DNA of 64,000 bases, taken from the NCBI GenBank assembly GCA_023213395.1, contig CM041465.1:152403741-152467740 (forward strand). Reading direction: 5' to 3'. Of this stretch, positions 48,709 to 60,227 are shown piece after piece. Numbering within the stretch: the stretch's first letter is position 1; every line of letters starts with the position of its first letter. The notes beneath the pieces are model-generated. The model saw only the letters and a list, made by a program, of their open reading frames with translations, was not told the origin of the DNA and searched no databases. The DNA comes from Cycas panzhihuaensis (taxonomy: Eukaryota > Cycadophyta). A program made the translations under genes and the position numbers.

Positions 48709-49021
48709 TGTGAGTATATACATCCTCATGATAAGTTAAGGTAGGATTATTTTATTATGCATTATCATTATTTTATATTTTCTTGAATTTAGAGGTTGAG
48801 GAGGATTCCCTTCTCCCTCCTAAGTATATATTTTATAGGGTTCAAAACCCTAGTGTTCTTCAACCCCACCTTTATCAAAGGAATTTATATGTACTTTCTT
48901 CAAATATAACTTAATACAATGATATTTACAATGTATACTCTCAATATGGCTTGAATGTTACTTTGATTTGTATGTTCACTTACTCTACTTTGTTCTCCAT
49001 ACTCTAACATAGTATCAAAGC
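48709..49021 (+). repeat. LTR 3' end with primer-binding site (old element, host of E)
   Basis: ACTCTAACA at 49001-49009 followed by TAGTATCAAAGC (49010-49021), a two-mismatch version of the tRNA-iMet primer site, marks an LTR/leader junction. The left LTR border is not defined, and 48709 is only a guess at TGTGAGTATA. No second LTR is found in the window. Confidence 0.5.
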
Positions 49022-49345
49022 ATATTGTTCTTGGGCCTCTAACATTATCTTGGCAACCTTTGTGTTGATCTTAGAAACATTTGTAAAAGAGCATCAAGAC
49101 CTTGGCTATATTTAGCTTCATTACTTAGCATCAAAGTAATAGATCTTGGCTACATTTACATTTGTAGATTTTGGATTATATTCAGGGTTAGATCTTAGCT
49201 ACATGAGCTTATTGATCTTGATAACATTAGTATCATAGCTTACGATAAGTAGTATATTGTTTTTATTTAGATTTTTATAAGATTTATTGATAGTTGTCAT
49301 ACTGTTTTTTGCTAAAAACTTGATTATTTTGATCCATATGCTCAA

Positions 49346-49635
49346 AATAACCTATATTTTCTTAAATCTATGCAATTTTTACAGCCATAATCAACCTAAC
49401 AAATGTTTAGAGCCATTACATTGGCATTTCAACTAATGTTTCTTATGATTTTAATCTTTTTGTACTAATTTTTTGAGGTTTTGCGATAGAATAATTTATA
49501 TTTTCTTAGATCTGTGCAGAGTTTACAGCCATATCATCCCAACAAATGTTTAGAGCTATTACATTAACATTTTAACTAATATTTGTTATGATTTTAATTA
49601 TTTTCTACTAATGTTTTGAGGTTTTGCAAGGAATT
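49346..49635 (+). repeat. 144-bp tandem duplication in the leader of the old element
   Basis: Copies at 49346-49489 and 49490-49635 share TATATTTTCTTA, CAACAAATGTTTAGAGC and TTTTGAGGTTTTGC at a 144-bp offset, with many substitutions. The array lies 325 bp downstream of the primer-binding site. Confidence 0.88.
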
Positions 49636-49770
49636 TTGATTTCTATAGGCTAGTGCACTCTCCACGGTGATCCAAAATATATCAAGCAACCACTCAGTTT
49701 AAAGCTCTCTGAGTCAGCTCTGTAACAGATATGATGGATCTGAAAACCATTGACCCTACAAGGAAATATC

Positions 49771-50146
49771 TATTAGGGATATAACCCTTAACTTACCATC
49801 TCTTATATTCTCTTATATCTTCTACTTCTTCTCTCTTATATCTTTTATTTCTTTTACTTTTTCCCTCTTCTTAATATCCCACATGCATAAGTAAAAGGTT
49901 GTGTTGCATTTATTGAGCACTATATATATTTATGTAATATCCCACATGTATAAATAAGAGGTTGGGTAGTGAGCATAGAGCCATATATATATTTATGTAA
50001 TCCTTAGAGTAAGGTATCTTAAATATCATTGTTATTGCATGTAATTAGGAGGTTGCCTCCTCAAAGGGTAAATACAAGTGCTCTTTTTAGTGTTATTTGC
50101 GTGTTATGTTAGGATGTAATTGTCATTAAGGAATGGTATCCTACCA
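49771..50146 (+). repeat. 5' LTR of element E
   Basis: 376 bp, paired with 60747-61128. Starts TATTAGGGAT (TG mutated) and ends CTACCA. Pyrimidine-rich first 120 bp with repeated TCTTATATCTTCT. Confidence 0.92.
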
Positions 50147-50148
50147 AG

Positions 50149-50160
50149 TGGTATTAAAGC
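50149..50160 (+). promoter_or_regulatory. Primer-binding site of element E (tRNA-iMet, degenerate)
   Basis: TGGTATTAAAGC, two mismatches to TGGTATCAGAGC, 2 bp after the LTR. Confidence 0.8.
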
Positions 50161-50920
50161 AATCAATTCATACACTTTAAGAGAGTTAAATATATTAAAT
50201 AATTAAAATTTTTTCCATTAGTTTTTTCTGTCAGTACCTATTTTCATTTAATTTTTACTTAGCTACTTTTATTTTTTAGGGGTAGACAACACTGCAATCA
50301 GGTAGCTACCCTAACACTACCATTGGGTAGTTTTCTTTTGCATCTAAATAGAGACCCTATGTTGAGGGTCTACAAATATCACAAGGATCTGTCATTTTGG
50401 GTTAAGCTCATTGTGGTTCTTTTGTCCCTTACATGAAAGAATAGAGATCACACTCCTGAATCATGCCTTATACAGAACTTGACTATGGAATTGCACCTGT
50501 ATGTACCGATAGGTATATAGGAGGACCTCCTAGATAGTCCTTCCCAGTGTAGGTAGCCATAGGAAACCTGACCATATGTAATTTTTATTGTACTAGTAAG
50601 CTATCAGCCTGAGAAGTTACTCTCCATGTACTCAAGAGATAGGGTAGAATGACTGTAGAGTAGAGCATTAGCTTCTGTAAGTTGATACTATTTATGACTG
50701 TGATTAGTATATTAGAGAGCCTACAAACTAGATAAGCCTATACTTAGTATACTTAGTTAGTCTATTAGTGGTCTATGTGCACTTAGTCAGTCAGAGAATC
50801 AGCTATCATCAATTTATTAAATATACTATGTCTAGCCAATTTGTCATCAGTTCATGTGCACATAGTTAGCTAGCCAGTCAATGACCAAAAAAGTAAAAAA
50901 GTAAAAAAGCAAAAAGTGAA

Positions 50921-50972
<52 letters not shown>

Positions 50973-51069
50973 CCTGATAAAACATTGGGGATAATAGTCT
51001 ATAGACACCTCATCAAATTCCTTTCATTCACATTTCCTAATTAAGATTCAGCTTAGGTCTTATGAACAA
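50161..51069 (+). other. Leader of element E
   Basis: About 0.9 kb without a credible gene. From 50720 to 50880 the text TTAGTCAGT/TAGCCAGT recurs irregularly. It ends with A-rich units AAGTAAAA and an (AT)n tract. Confidence 0.45.
50929..50971. repeat. (AT)n microsatellite
   Basis: About 21 AT dinucleotides after an A-rich stretch of AAGTAAAAA units (50887-50928). Confidence 0.97.
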
Positions 51070-51990
51070 ATGGCCCCTAAGATGAACCCTAGTTAGACTC
51101 AAGATCTTAATGATATTGTCACACAACTTCGAGGAGATATATTATAAATCCAAACTAACTTCAATAAAAAATTTGAAGCAATAATACTAGAGCTCATAGC
51201 CATGAAACCCTTTAAAGAAAAAAAGATTAAATTTGATGATACTACTCATATAGGTGGGAGTCGCTTCGCTAAATAAGATGAAGATAATAACAATAGGTGC
51301 TTCTATCCTAACTTACTTTCCAAGGTAGAAATCAAGAAGTTCAATGGCACAAATGTATGTACCTGGATCACCCAAATGGAACAACACTTTATTCTTTATC
51401 AAGTTATAGAAGATAAGAAGATCCCTCTTGCTTCTCTACACATGGAAACTAAACCCTACCAACGGTACCAATGGGTTATAAAAATAATTAGTAGGCTCAG
51501 TTATCAATGGGAGGGTTTTGTCAAGGACCTTATAACTCAATATGATAGTACTCAGGATCATGACCACTTTAATTAATTAGTTAAAGTTAGACATGAGGGG
51601 ACTGTTTTGACTTATATAGTAGAATATGAATGTCTCTCCACAAGGGTTGATGGTCTTTATCAGAATAAATTACTTGAATTATACATTGGTAGGTTACGAG
51701 ATGACATCAAACATGAGTTACAACTCTTAAAACCTAATAACATCTCTATAACTATCAATTTTTCTCAATATATTGAAGCAAAAAATAAGGCATCTCAACC
51801 CCTCCTATGAATATTCTAAAAAAAGTGACCATAATTTCAAGTTCTTGGTGTACGACAAATGACTTCCTAAGAGATGGATGAGAAACGATTGAAAGGGTTA
51901 TGCTTTCATTATAACCAAAAGTGGAATAAAGAATATAAATATCTTGAATGACATTTATTCATCATTGAGGATGTCCAAGATGATGAACTA
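51070..51990 (+). pseudogene. Chromovirus gag of element E
   Basis: ATG at 51070 (ATGGCCCCTAAGATG). The frame reads KVEIKKFNGTNVCTWITQME then QHFILYQV, a retrotransposon gag (capsid) signature, open at 51376-51576 and 51607-51810. The zinc knuckle is ruined: CFHYNQKWNKEYKY at about 51900-51945 keeps only the first cysteine of the usual C-X2-C-X7-H-X-C. Several stops (near 51097, 51575, 51810). Confidence 0.85.
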
Positions 51991-52079
51991 GTAAAAGAAA
52001 CCTCCTTATAGCTAGAAAATAATGATTATGATCTACCTAAGGAGGAAGAAGAAGATACCGTTACTATATCTATGTATGC

Positions 52080-52434
52080 CCTTGCTAGAACTGTGGCCTC
52101 ATAAACACTCAAACTTATTAGATACATAAAGAAAAGGAAGGTGGTTATCCTCATAGATTCTGGGAGCACCCACAATTTCATTAATAAAAAACTTACTAAA
52201 GAACTCAATTATTTTTCATATCCTGTCAAAAATTTCCAAGTTACGGTGGCTAATGGAGGGACACTCTCTTATGGGGGAAAATATGACAATATCAAGTTGA
52301 AAATATGTGACTATCACCTCTCTACTTCTATATATGCCATTCTTGTTGGAGGAGTTTATATTATACTTGGGATACAATGGCTTAAACCACTAGGAACTAT
52401 TCAACTAAATATACAAAAACTCTTCATCTGATTT
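52080..52434 (+). pseudogene. Chromovirus protease of element E
   Basis: VVILIDSGSTHNFINKKL at 52141-52195 keeps the D-S-G catalytic triplet. YIILGIQWLKPLGTIQLN at 52350-52410 is the conserved second half. Open for 96 codons. Confidence 0.9.
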
Positions 52435-52739
52435 ACTTATGAGGGAATTGACTATTAATTAAATGGGATCATTCCTCCTCCAACCCAAATCATCAGCTTA
52501 CACCATATAGAGAGGTTCATTAAAAAGTGTGGTATGGGAATCATTACCAAATATTATGCTCTGGAAGGTCAAGATCTTCCAACAGAAGGGGATATTCTCC
52601 AAGATAATAGTATACCAAATAACTTAAAATTGGTACTTCACTACCATAACATGGTCTTTCAGGATATTCCTCAAGGTCTCCCCTTAGTACGTGACCAAGA
52701 TCATAGCACTGACCTAATATATGGAAGTAATCCTTCTTA

Positions 52740-53480
52740 TATTTGACCATATTAGTACCCCTATGATCAAAAGAATAAAATTAAAACACTAGTTCAAGAA
52801 CCCCTTAATGCTAGTACTATTAGGAAAAGTAAAAGTACTTTTTCTACATTAGTGATTTGAGTAAGAAAAAAGATGGCTAATTTTGCATGTGTGTAGACTA
52901 CTGTGAGATCAATAAGATTACCATTAAGGATAAATTTCCTATACCAATCATCGATGAACTCTATAGATCAACATTCTTCACATCATTAGACTTATGGTTA
53001 GGATACCATCAAATTAGGATCAAAGCAGAGGATGTTCATAAAACTGCATTTTATACACATGAAGGATATTATGAATTTTTAGTCATGCCATTTGGCTTGA
53101 CTAATGCCCCATCCACCTTTCAAGGACTCATAAATAAACTCTTTTGGCCTTACTTAAGGAAGTTCATGTTAGTATTTTTTGATGACATTCTAATATTTAG
53201 TCGTACATTGGAAGACCATCTTCAACATGTTGATAAGGTAGGTGCTCAAAGATAACCAACTTTATGCCAAAAAATTAAAATGTCAATTTGGGTAAATATA
53301 AATAGAATATTTGGGCTATATTATCTCTCTAGAAGGAGTCAAGGTAAATCCTAAGAAAATTGTAATTCTCATGAACTAGACTAAACCCAAAAACATCAAG
53401 GGCCTTCATGGATTCTTGCGAATCATAGGGTATTATCAAAAGTTTATTTAGAGCTATGCAAGGATTTCTTCCCATTTAAT
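52740..53480 (+). pseudogene. Chromovirus reverse transcriptase of element E
   Basis: 52887-53255 reads [19 protein letters not shown] then [25 protein letters not shown] and [10 protein letters not shown], so the FFDD catalytic box is complete. A frameshift or stop follows at 53255. The thumb region continues with EYLGYIISLEGVKVNPKK near 53310-53360. The N-terminal part is lost in stops between 52741 and 52886. Confidence 0.92.
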
Positions 53481-53955
53481 CAACTTGTTAAAAAAAAGAT
53501 TCCTTTCATTGGAATGATAGGCCTCTTAAATATTTGGATACCTAAAGGTGGCTTTAACTACTACACCAATCCCTGTAACACTGGACTTTATAAAGACTTT
53601 CACTATTGAATGTGATGCATTGGGGCAAGGCATTGGAGAAGTCTTAATGCAAGAAGGAAAACCTTTAGCCCTTGAAAGTCATCAACTTATACACAAAGAA
53701 TAAGTCAAATCTAGCTATGAGAAGGAGATGTTAGAAATTCTCCATGCAGTTAGGAAATGGTGACAATATTTATTGGGAACACATTTCTAAATTAAAATAG
53801 ACCATGATAGCTTAAAATACTTCCTAGCTTAAAGGATGACATCTGAGGAACAACAAAAATGGGTCACCAAAATGCAAGCTTTTAACTTTGAAATCATATA
53901 TAAAAAAGACAAAGATAATATAGTTGCTAATGCTTTGTCTTGTAAGGAATAAGGC
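53481..53955 (+). pseudogene. Chromovirus RNase H of element E
   Basis: TIECDALGQGIGEVLMQEGK (about 53605-53665) corresponds to the family block beginning with the catalytic D. Then SSYEKEMLEILHAVRKW with the conserved E, and IDHDSLKYFLA. The connection ends near 53945 in KDNIVANALSCKE (usual NxVADALSR). At least five stops. Confidence 0.88.
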
Positions 53956-54927
53956 TCTACACTATATTCTATCACCATGATCAATCCCTCTTGGATACCG
54001 ATTTCCATGTAAGAATGGGATCAAGACCCCTTTACAAAGTAGATCATTCAAGACATTCAAGTTGAGCTAGGATATTCAACCCACTATATATGGTCTATAA
54101 ATATTCTTTGATACATGAATCAAATATATATATGCCCTTACTCTAGCCTTAATGAGAAAATTTTATATGATGTATATGCCTCTCCAATAGTAGGTCACTC
54201 AGGGTTCTGATGTATATACCACTACTTAAATAATCTTTCTTTTAGAGGGGCCAAAAAGGAGATGTAAAGAGATATATTTCCTCATGTGAAATTTATCAAT
54301 GACATAAGATAGAAATAGTTAAGTCTCTAGGATTGTTTCAACCCCTTCCGATACCAAATCAACAATGGGAAGAAATTTCTTTAGACTTCATCATGGGTAT
54401 ACTCAAGTTAGAAGGAAAAGATACTATTTCATGGTTGTTGATAGGCTAACCAAATATGCTCATTTTTGTGGCATTCAAGCTATATATAAGGCAAAACAAA
54501 TTGTTGAGATCTTTTTAAAGGATATACATAGGTTATATGGCATGCTCAAATATATAGTCAGTGATCGAGACCCCAAGTTCACAAATAACTTTTAGGTAGA
54601 ACTCTTCAATCTACTTGGTACCAAATTAATAATGATCTCATTCAACCATTCACAAACATATGGTCAAACTTAGATGGTTAATAAGTACCTTGAAGGATAG
54701 CTTCATTGTTATGCTTTAGATAAGCACGGCTAGTGGTATCATTAGCTTCCTTTAGTAGAATGGTGGTATAATACAACCTATCATGCATTAGTAGAAATGA
54801 CTTCATTCCAAGTATTATATAGCTATGAACTACCCACACTTAAGAATTATGCCATAATCAGTTTTAAGGTTCAAGCAGTCAAGGACCACATCCAACAAAC
54901 AATACATATTCTTAAGCTACTCAAGGA
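53956..54927 (+). pseudogene. Chromovirus integrase of element E, N-terminal and core part
   Basis: Zinc-finger region near 54180-54300 (VGHSG followed by a decayed C..C.Q). The core runs PIPNQQWEEISLDFI, then VVDRLTKYAHF (open 54365-54595) and YIVSDRDPKFTNNF. The first two catalytic aspartates (LDF and SDRD) are visible. The third, in the SxxHPQTDGQTE block, is decayed to HSQTYGQT near 54650. The frame is interrupted by Copia F at 54928 and resumes at 60228. Confidence 0.85.
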
Positions 54928-55536
54928 TGTTGGATATTGTGACAACAATATTTTGGGGCTAAAATTTTGGCATGTTTTCGGCGCGGTTTGCCCCCCTAAT
55001 CTTTCTCGGGGGGTTCCAAGGGTGGCGGAAGCCCCCCTTGGCTGGGGGTTTAGGGGCGATAGCCCCCAACCCAAAAAATTAGGCCTGTAAACCATATTAA
55101 AATGTAAAGAGAATCAGGGTCATTTGATACAAATACCCTAGATTCTATTTTGTGTTTCATGCCTTAGATGTCCCTCTTATGTAGCCCAATTTAGGGATTT
55201 TTCTTATTATGTTATATGTAATGTAATGTACTGTGATGAGGGCAGTGGCTAGTTGTTATTCCTGAGAGTACTCTACTAGTGATATGTATTGTTTCTCTAT
55301 TCTATAGCAATAAAGATTGATACCTTTCCTATGTGGATGTTTCCCTAGCATACTGCTAGGGTTTTACCATGTTATATCGGGTGCATATGTGATGTTTGGA
55401 TTTCATTTTCATGTTATTATATAATCTCAGATTTTAGAACTTGCATGTAATTTTAAGTTTTGATTTCTGTAATTAGTTGCAAGAATGCAATAGATCTTGG
55501 TGGCAGTTAAAGGGTTGGGACCTTGTATTCTTAACA
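54928..55536 (+). repeat. 5' LTR of element F
   Basis: 609 bp with intact TGTT start and ACA end. Contains a short form of the G/C-rich module (54985-55078) and an AATAAA signal at 55309-55314. It is 36 bp shorter than the 3' LTR, mostly inside the G/C-rich module. Confidence 0.95.
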
Positions 55537-55538
55537 AG

Positions 55539-55550
55539 TGGTATCAGAGC
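55539..55550 (+). promoter_or_regulatory. Primer-binding site of element F (tRNA-iMet)
   Basis: TGGTATCAGAGC, exact, 2 bp after the LTR. Confidence 0.97.
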
Positions 55551-55609
55551 CACTCTTTTTCTTTTGCAGTGAGTTTGTGAAGGTTTTGGTGTCGACTTTT
55601 CTACACCAA

Positions 55610-56823
55610 ATGGTGAAACTAGCAGGTGCAAAGTTAGAGGTAGAGAAATTCAATGGCAAGAATAACTTTGAGTTGTGGAAGCTAAAAGCATATGATGTTC
55701 TTGTATAACAGGGTTTGTACAAAGCCCTTACAGGTAAATCAAAGAAACCTGCAGGGATGGATGATGATGAATGGGATGACTCAGACAAAAAGGTACTTAG
55801 CAGAATACAATTGTACTTGGCAGATGAAGTCTTATTTAACATCGCAGGGGAGGAGACAGAAATAGGATTATGGACCCGGTTGGAAGGCTTGTATATGACT
55901 AAATCAATAACGAATCAAATCTACGTGAAGAGGGAATTGTACTCATTATGGATGAAGGAAGGTACAAAAATTATTGACCATTTAAATATTTTCAATACTC
56001 TTATTTGTCAGTTGACCAGTATCGATGTTAAAATTAAGGATGAGGACAAGGCTGTTACCTTGTTATGCTCATTACCCAAATCCTGGGATAATATTGTCAC
56101 CTCAATTAGTTTTAGCACTACAAATGTATTGGATTATGATTCTATTGTGAGTGATTTGTTAATGAAAGAAGTGCAGAGGAAGTCTAGACTTGAAACCTCC
56201 ACACAAGAAGCTATGACGGCAAGGGGTAGAAAGATTGAGAGAGGACAAAACTCTAGGGATACATCAAGGTTCAAGTCAAAGAGAAAAAAGAGTAAGCTCA
56301 GATGTTGGCACTGTAATAAGACTGGTCACATCAAGAAGGATTGCTATAAAAGGAAGGAGTTCCAGAAAAAGGAAGATCCTGCCAAGGAGGCGAATCAGGT
56401 GGAGTCAAATCAAGGTATGGATGATGATGTCTTAGTTGCTTGTAATGTTTCTCATTATCACCATAACTGGTTATTATATTCAGGTGCTTTGCACCACATG
56501 TGTCCACACAAGAGTTGGTTCTCAACATACCAACCTCTTGATGGTGGTGATGTGCTTATGGGGAATGAAGTTTCTTATAAGATAATGGGCATTGGTAGCA
56601 TCAGGATTAAGATGTTCAATGGGGTAGTGAGAACATTAACTGAAGTTAGACATGTACTTGATCTGAAAAAGAATATAATTTCCTTGGGTGAACTAGATTT
56701 GGGTGGTTATAAGCATACAAGTCATGAAGGAGTCCTAAAGGTGTCAAAGGGTGCCTTGGTTGTTATGAAAGCCTTAAAGAGAGGAAATCTTTATATTTTA
56801 TTAGGAAGTACATATGTTAACTA
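55610..56823 (+). pseudogene. Copia gag-protease of element F
   Basis: ATG at 55610 (ATGGTGAAACTAGCAGG), one stop at 55706 (TAA, probably from CAA), then open to 56822. Gag: LEVEKFNGKNNFELWKLKAY, the LYKALTGKSKKP block typical of Tork-type gags, and an intact knuckle CWHCNKTGHIKKDC near 56304-56345. Protease: the D-S-G triplet reads YSG (codon 56477-56479). Element G has aspartate at this place, so the catalytic residue was lost in F. Confidence 0.93.
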
Positions 56824-57920
56824 AGCAACTACAGCATCAAAGTTTGTAGAAGATCCAGCTTAGTTATGGCATCAGAGACTTGGGCACATGAGTGAGAGAG
56901 GACTTAAGGTGCTAATAAACTGTAAGTTGCTTCCTAACTTGCAACTTTCAGACTTGGCTTTCTATAAACATTATATTTTTGGAAAACAGTGTAGACTCAG
57001 GTATAAAGTGGGGAGTCACACTAGTAAAGGCTTTCTGGATTACATACATTCAGATGTATGGGGACCAACCCCTAAAATATCTTGTAGAGGATCATTATAT
57101 TTTGTCACATTTATAGATGATTACTCCAGGAAGGTATGGGTCTATTTTTTGAAAAGGAAATCTATAGTGTTTAGTGTGCTTAAGTAGTTCAAGGCTCTAG
57201 TTGAGAACATCACTAGTAAGATAATCAAATGTTTAAGAACTAACAATGGATGTGAGTTCAACTCTTTGGAATTTAAGAACTATTGTAGAGAATTTGGGAT
57301 CAAAAGATACAAGACCAATAGCTATACTCCGCAGCAAAATGGCATTGCTGAGCAAATGAATAGGACACTCTTGGAAAGAATAAGAAGCATGCTAAGTAAT
57401 ACAGAAGTGGAGCAGGGCTTGTGGGCAGAAGCTATTCAAACAACTTGCTATCTGGTAAATAGGTCACCATCACTTGCAATAGATTACAAGATTCCTGAAG
57501 AGGTATGGACTGGACATCCATATGATTATTCAAATTTAAAATTTTTTGGTTGTGATGCTTATGCCTAGACTGACAAAAGTAAACGTTCAAAGTTAGACCC
57601 AAAATCCAAGAGATATATCTTTGTTGGTTATGGTGACAAGGATGGTGTGAAGGGATACAGGTTGTGGGATCCTACTGCCCATAAAATCACCATTAACAGA
57701 GATGTCATATTTGATGAATCTCCCCTTGTAAAATCAAATAGTGGAGAAGTTGAAATGAAACAGGAGCAGCAAGCTAAACATCAACAAGTTAAGTTTGAAA
57801 TGCAACCATCTATGGAATCAGAAGAGCATGAAGATCTTTCTAAAGATGAATCAACAGCAGATTCACAGGAGTATATGGACACTCTTCTGCCAACAGTTAG
57901 AAGATCTACATGAGTTAGTC
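56824..57920 (+). pseudogene. Copia integrase of element F
   Basis: QRLGHMSERG then FYKHYIFGKQ: both zinc-binding cysteines of the usual CxxC are tyrosines. DYIHSDVWGPTP holds the first catalytic D. LRTNNGCEFNS has N at 57242-57244 where G has D, so the second catalytic residue is lost. The third is present in QQNGIAEQMNRTL. C-terminal FVGYGDKDGVKGYRLWDP and a glutamate/glutamine-rich linker follow. Stops at 57187, 57568 and 57912. Confidence 0.92.
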
Positions 57921-58680
57921 ATTCACCTGATATATATAACCCTTCTATTTCTATTACTTTGGTTTCTAATGATGATGAACCCACATGTTATCAGGAAGTA
58001 GTAGATGATATCTATGGTAAGAAGTGGAAAAGGGCTATGCAGGAAGAGATAGATGCTTTGAAGAAAAATAATTCATGGGACTTGGTAGAACTTCCATATG
58101 GTAGGAAGACTATTGGTTGTAGGTGGGTTTTCAAAAAGAAAACAGATGTTGATGGAAAGGTTGATAAATACAGGATAAGACTGGTGGCTAAAGGTTTTCA
58201 CAAAAAGCAGGTATTGACTTTTATAAGATCTTTTCACCAGTTATCAAACTTATTTCAACTCAAGTACCGTTAGCATTGGTAGCTTCTCTCGATTTGGAGT
58301 TGGAGTAGTTAGATATAAAAATAACTTTTCTACAAGGAGATTTAGGTGAGGAGATCTATATGGATCAACCAGAAGGGTTTGTACAAGATGGCTGGAAAAG
58401 ACTTATTTGCAGGCTCAGGAAATCATTATATGGCCTAAAGTAATCACCCAGGCAGTAGTACAAAAAGTTTGATCCCTTCATGGAGAGCCAAAATTTTAAA
58501 AGAAGTGAGTACGATCATTGTGTTTACTTCAAATTTATAAACAATGGCTTATTCATTATCTTGGTATTATATGTTGATGACATATTGGTTGCAAGCAAGA
58601 GCATGGAAGAAATCAATAAGCTAAAGGCTGAATTAGCTAGGACTTTTGATATGAAGGATCTAGGAATTGCAAAATAAATC
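57921..58680 (+). pseudogene. Copia reverse transcriptase of element F
   Basis: Starts CYQEVVDDIYGKKWKRAMQE, then WVFKKKTDVDGKVDKYRIRL. A one-base deletion within GGTTTTCACAAAAAGC near 58197, relative to G (GGCTTTACACAAAAAGC), shifts the frame. After it, FLQGDLGEEIYMDQPEGF, RKSLYGLK and the intact LYVDDILVAS box (near 58570) are read in another frame. Confidence 0.92.
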
Positions 58681-59526
58681 TTAGGCATGGAGACACACAG
58701 AGATAGGAAAAATGGTAAGCTATGGTTATCACATCAAAAATATATGGAGAAGGTGCTAACTAGGTTTGGTATAGAAAATCTGAAACTAGTGAGTATCTCA
58801 TTGGCTTCCCACTTCAAGCTTTCTTTGAATATGAGTCCTAGTAGTGAAGAAGAAAAGGCTTATATATCTCATGTGCCTTATACCAGTCTAGTAGGAAGTT
58901 TGATGTATACAATGGTATGTACAAAACCTAATATTTCACATGCAGTTAGTGTAGTTAGCAGGTTTATGGCAAATCCAAGAAAGGAATATTGGCCTACAGT
59001 GAAATGGGTGCTTTGGTATTTGAGAGGCACGAGTGACTACTGCATCACCTTTGGAGCTATAGGTAATCAGGTTTGTGGATATGTCGATTCAGACTTTGCA
59101 GGAGATTTAGACAAAAGAAGGTCTACTTCAGGTTATGTTTTTACTCTTGCAAATGGTCTAGTTAGTTAGATGTCTAAATTACATAGCACAATTGCACTGT
59201 CAACCACGGAAGTTAAATATGTTGCTGCAGTACATGCTTGTAAAGAAGCAATCTAGTTACAGGATTTATTGGTTGAGCTTAGAAGGAGACAGGAAAATAT
59301 AAATATATTTTGTGACAGTCAAAGTGCCATTTACTTAACAATGAATCTGGCTTATCACAGTAAAACAAAGTATATTACTCTTAAGTACCATTTTGTTAGA
59401 TAGGTTATGGAAGTAGGTGGAGTGGCACTTAAGAAGATTCACACCAATCAGAATTTTGCTGATATATTCACAAAACTAATACCATTAGAGAAGTTCAAAT
59501 GGTGTTTACCTTCTTTTGGCTTGTAG
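58681..59526 (+). pseudogene. Copia RNase H of element F
   Basis: Open 58687-59169. Contains the connection SYISHVPYTSLVGSLMYTM-like block, GYVDSDFAGDLDKRRSTSGY (D of DFAGD kept) and the tail FCDSQSAIYLTMNLAYHSKTKYI, with FADIFTKLIPLEKFKW at the end. The stops at 59169 (TAG in a tryptophan position) and near 59255 are consistent with G-to-A or C-to-T changes. Confidence 0.93.
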
Positions 59527-59570
59527 AAAAGATGATGAAGGGTCCAGGAAAGGTATCGGGTAATTGTTGT

Positions 59571-59582
59571 CAAGGTGGAGAT
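59571..59582 (+). promoter_or_regulatory. Polypurine tract of element F
   Basis: CAAGGTGGAGAT directly before the 3' LTR. The same position in G reads AACATGGAGAT. Confidence 0.8.
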
Positions 59583-60227
59583 TATTGGATATTGTGACAA
59601 CAATATTTTAAGGCTAAAATTTTGGCATGTTTTTGGCACAGTTTCCCCCTCTATTCTTTCTCAGGGGGTTCCAATGGTGGAGGGATCCCCCCTTGGCTGG
59701 GGGTTACGGGGCGCATGGAACGGCCCCTGCTAAGATGGGGTTCAGGGCCAATAGCCCCCAACCCAAAAAATTAGCCCTGTAAACCATATTAAAATGTAAA
59801 GAGAATCAGGGTCATTCGATGCAAATACCCTAGATTCTATGGTTGAGATTCATGCTTTGAATGCCCCTCTCATGTAGCTTGATTTAAGGCTTTTTCTTAT
59901 TATGTTGTATGTAATGTAATGTACTATGATGTGGGCGGCAGCTGGTTATTGTTCTTGAGAGCACTCTGCTACTGAGATGTATTGTTTCTCCATTCTACAG
60001 CAATAAAGATTAATACCTTTCTTGTGTGGATGTTTCCCTAGCACACTGCTACGGTTTACCACATTATATCAAGTGCATATGTGATGTTTGGCCTTTATTT
60101 TCATATTATTGTATAATCTCTGATTTTAGAACTTGCATGTAATTTTAAGTTTCGATTTCTATAACTAGTTGCAAGAATGCAATAGATCTTGGTGGTGGTT
60201 AAAGAGTTAGACCTTGTATTCTCAATA
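59583..60227 (+). repeat. 3' LTR of element F
   Basis: 645 bp, starts TATTGGATATTGTGAC (TG mutated) and ends CTCAATA. Contains the long form of the G/C-rich module (59645-59768). Confidence 0.95.

Larger units (their letters stand above)
54928..60227 (+). mobile_element. Element F: full-length Tork-type Ty1/Copia nested in E
   Basis: 5300 bp with perfect 5-bp target duplication AAGGA (54923-54927 and 60228-60232). LTRs 54928-55536 and 59583-60227, exact tRNA-iMet primer site, gag-pol with all Copia domains, polypurine tract. Best-preserved element in the window: its gag-protease frame is open for 369 codons after a single stop. Same family as element G. Inactive because of stops, one frameshift and catalytic changes. 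Confidence 0.97.

Noticed and set aside
52026-52208. 60-codon minus-strand frame
   Set aside because: Shadow of the chromovirus protease on the plus strand.
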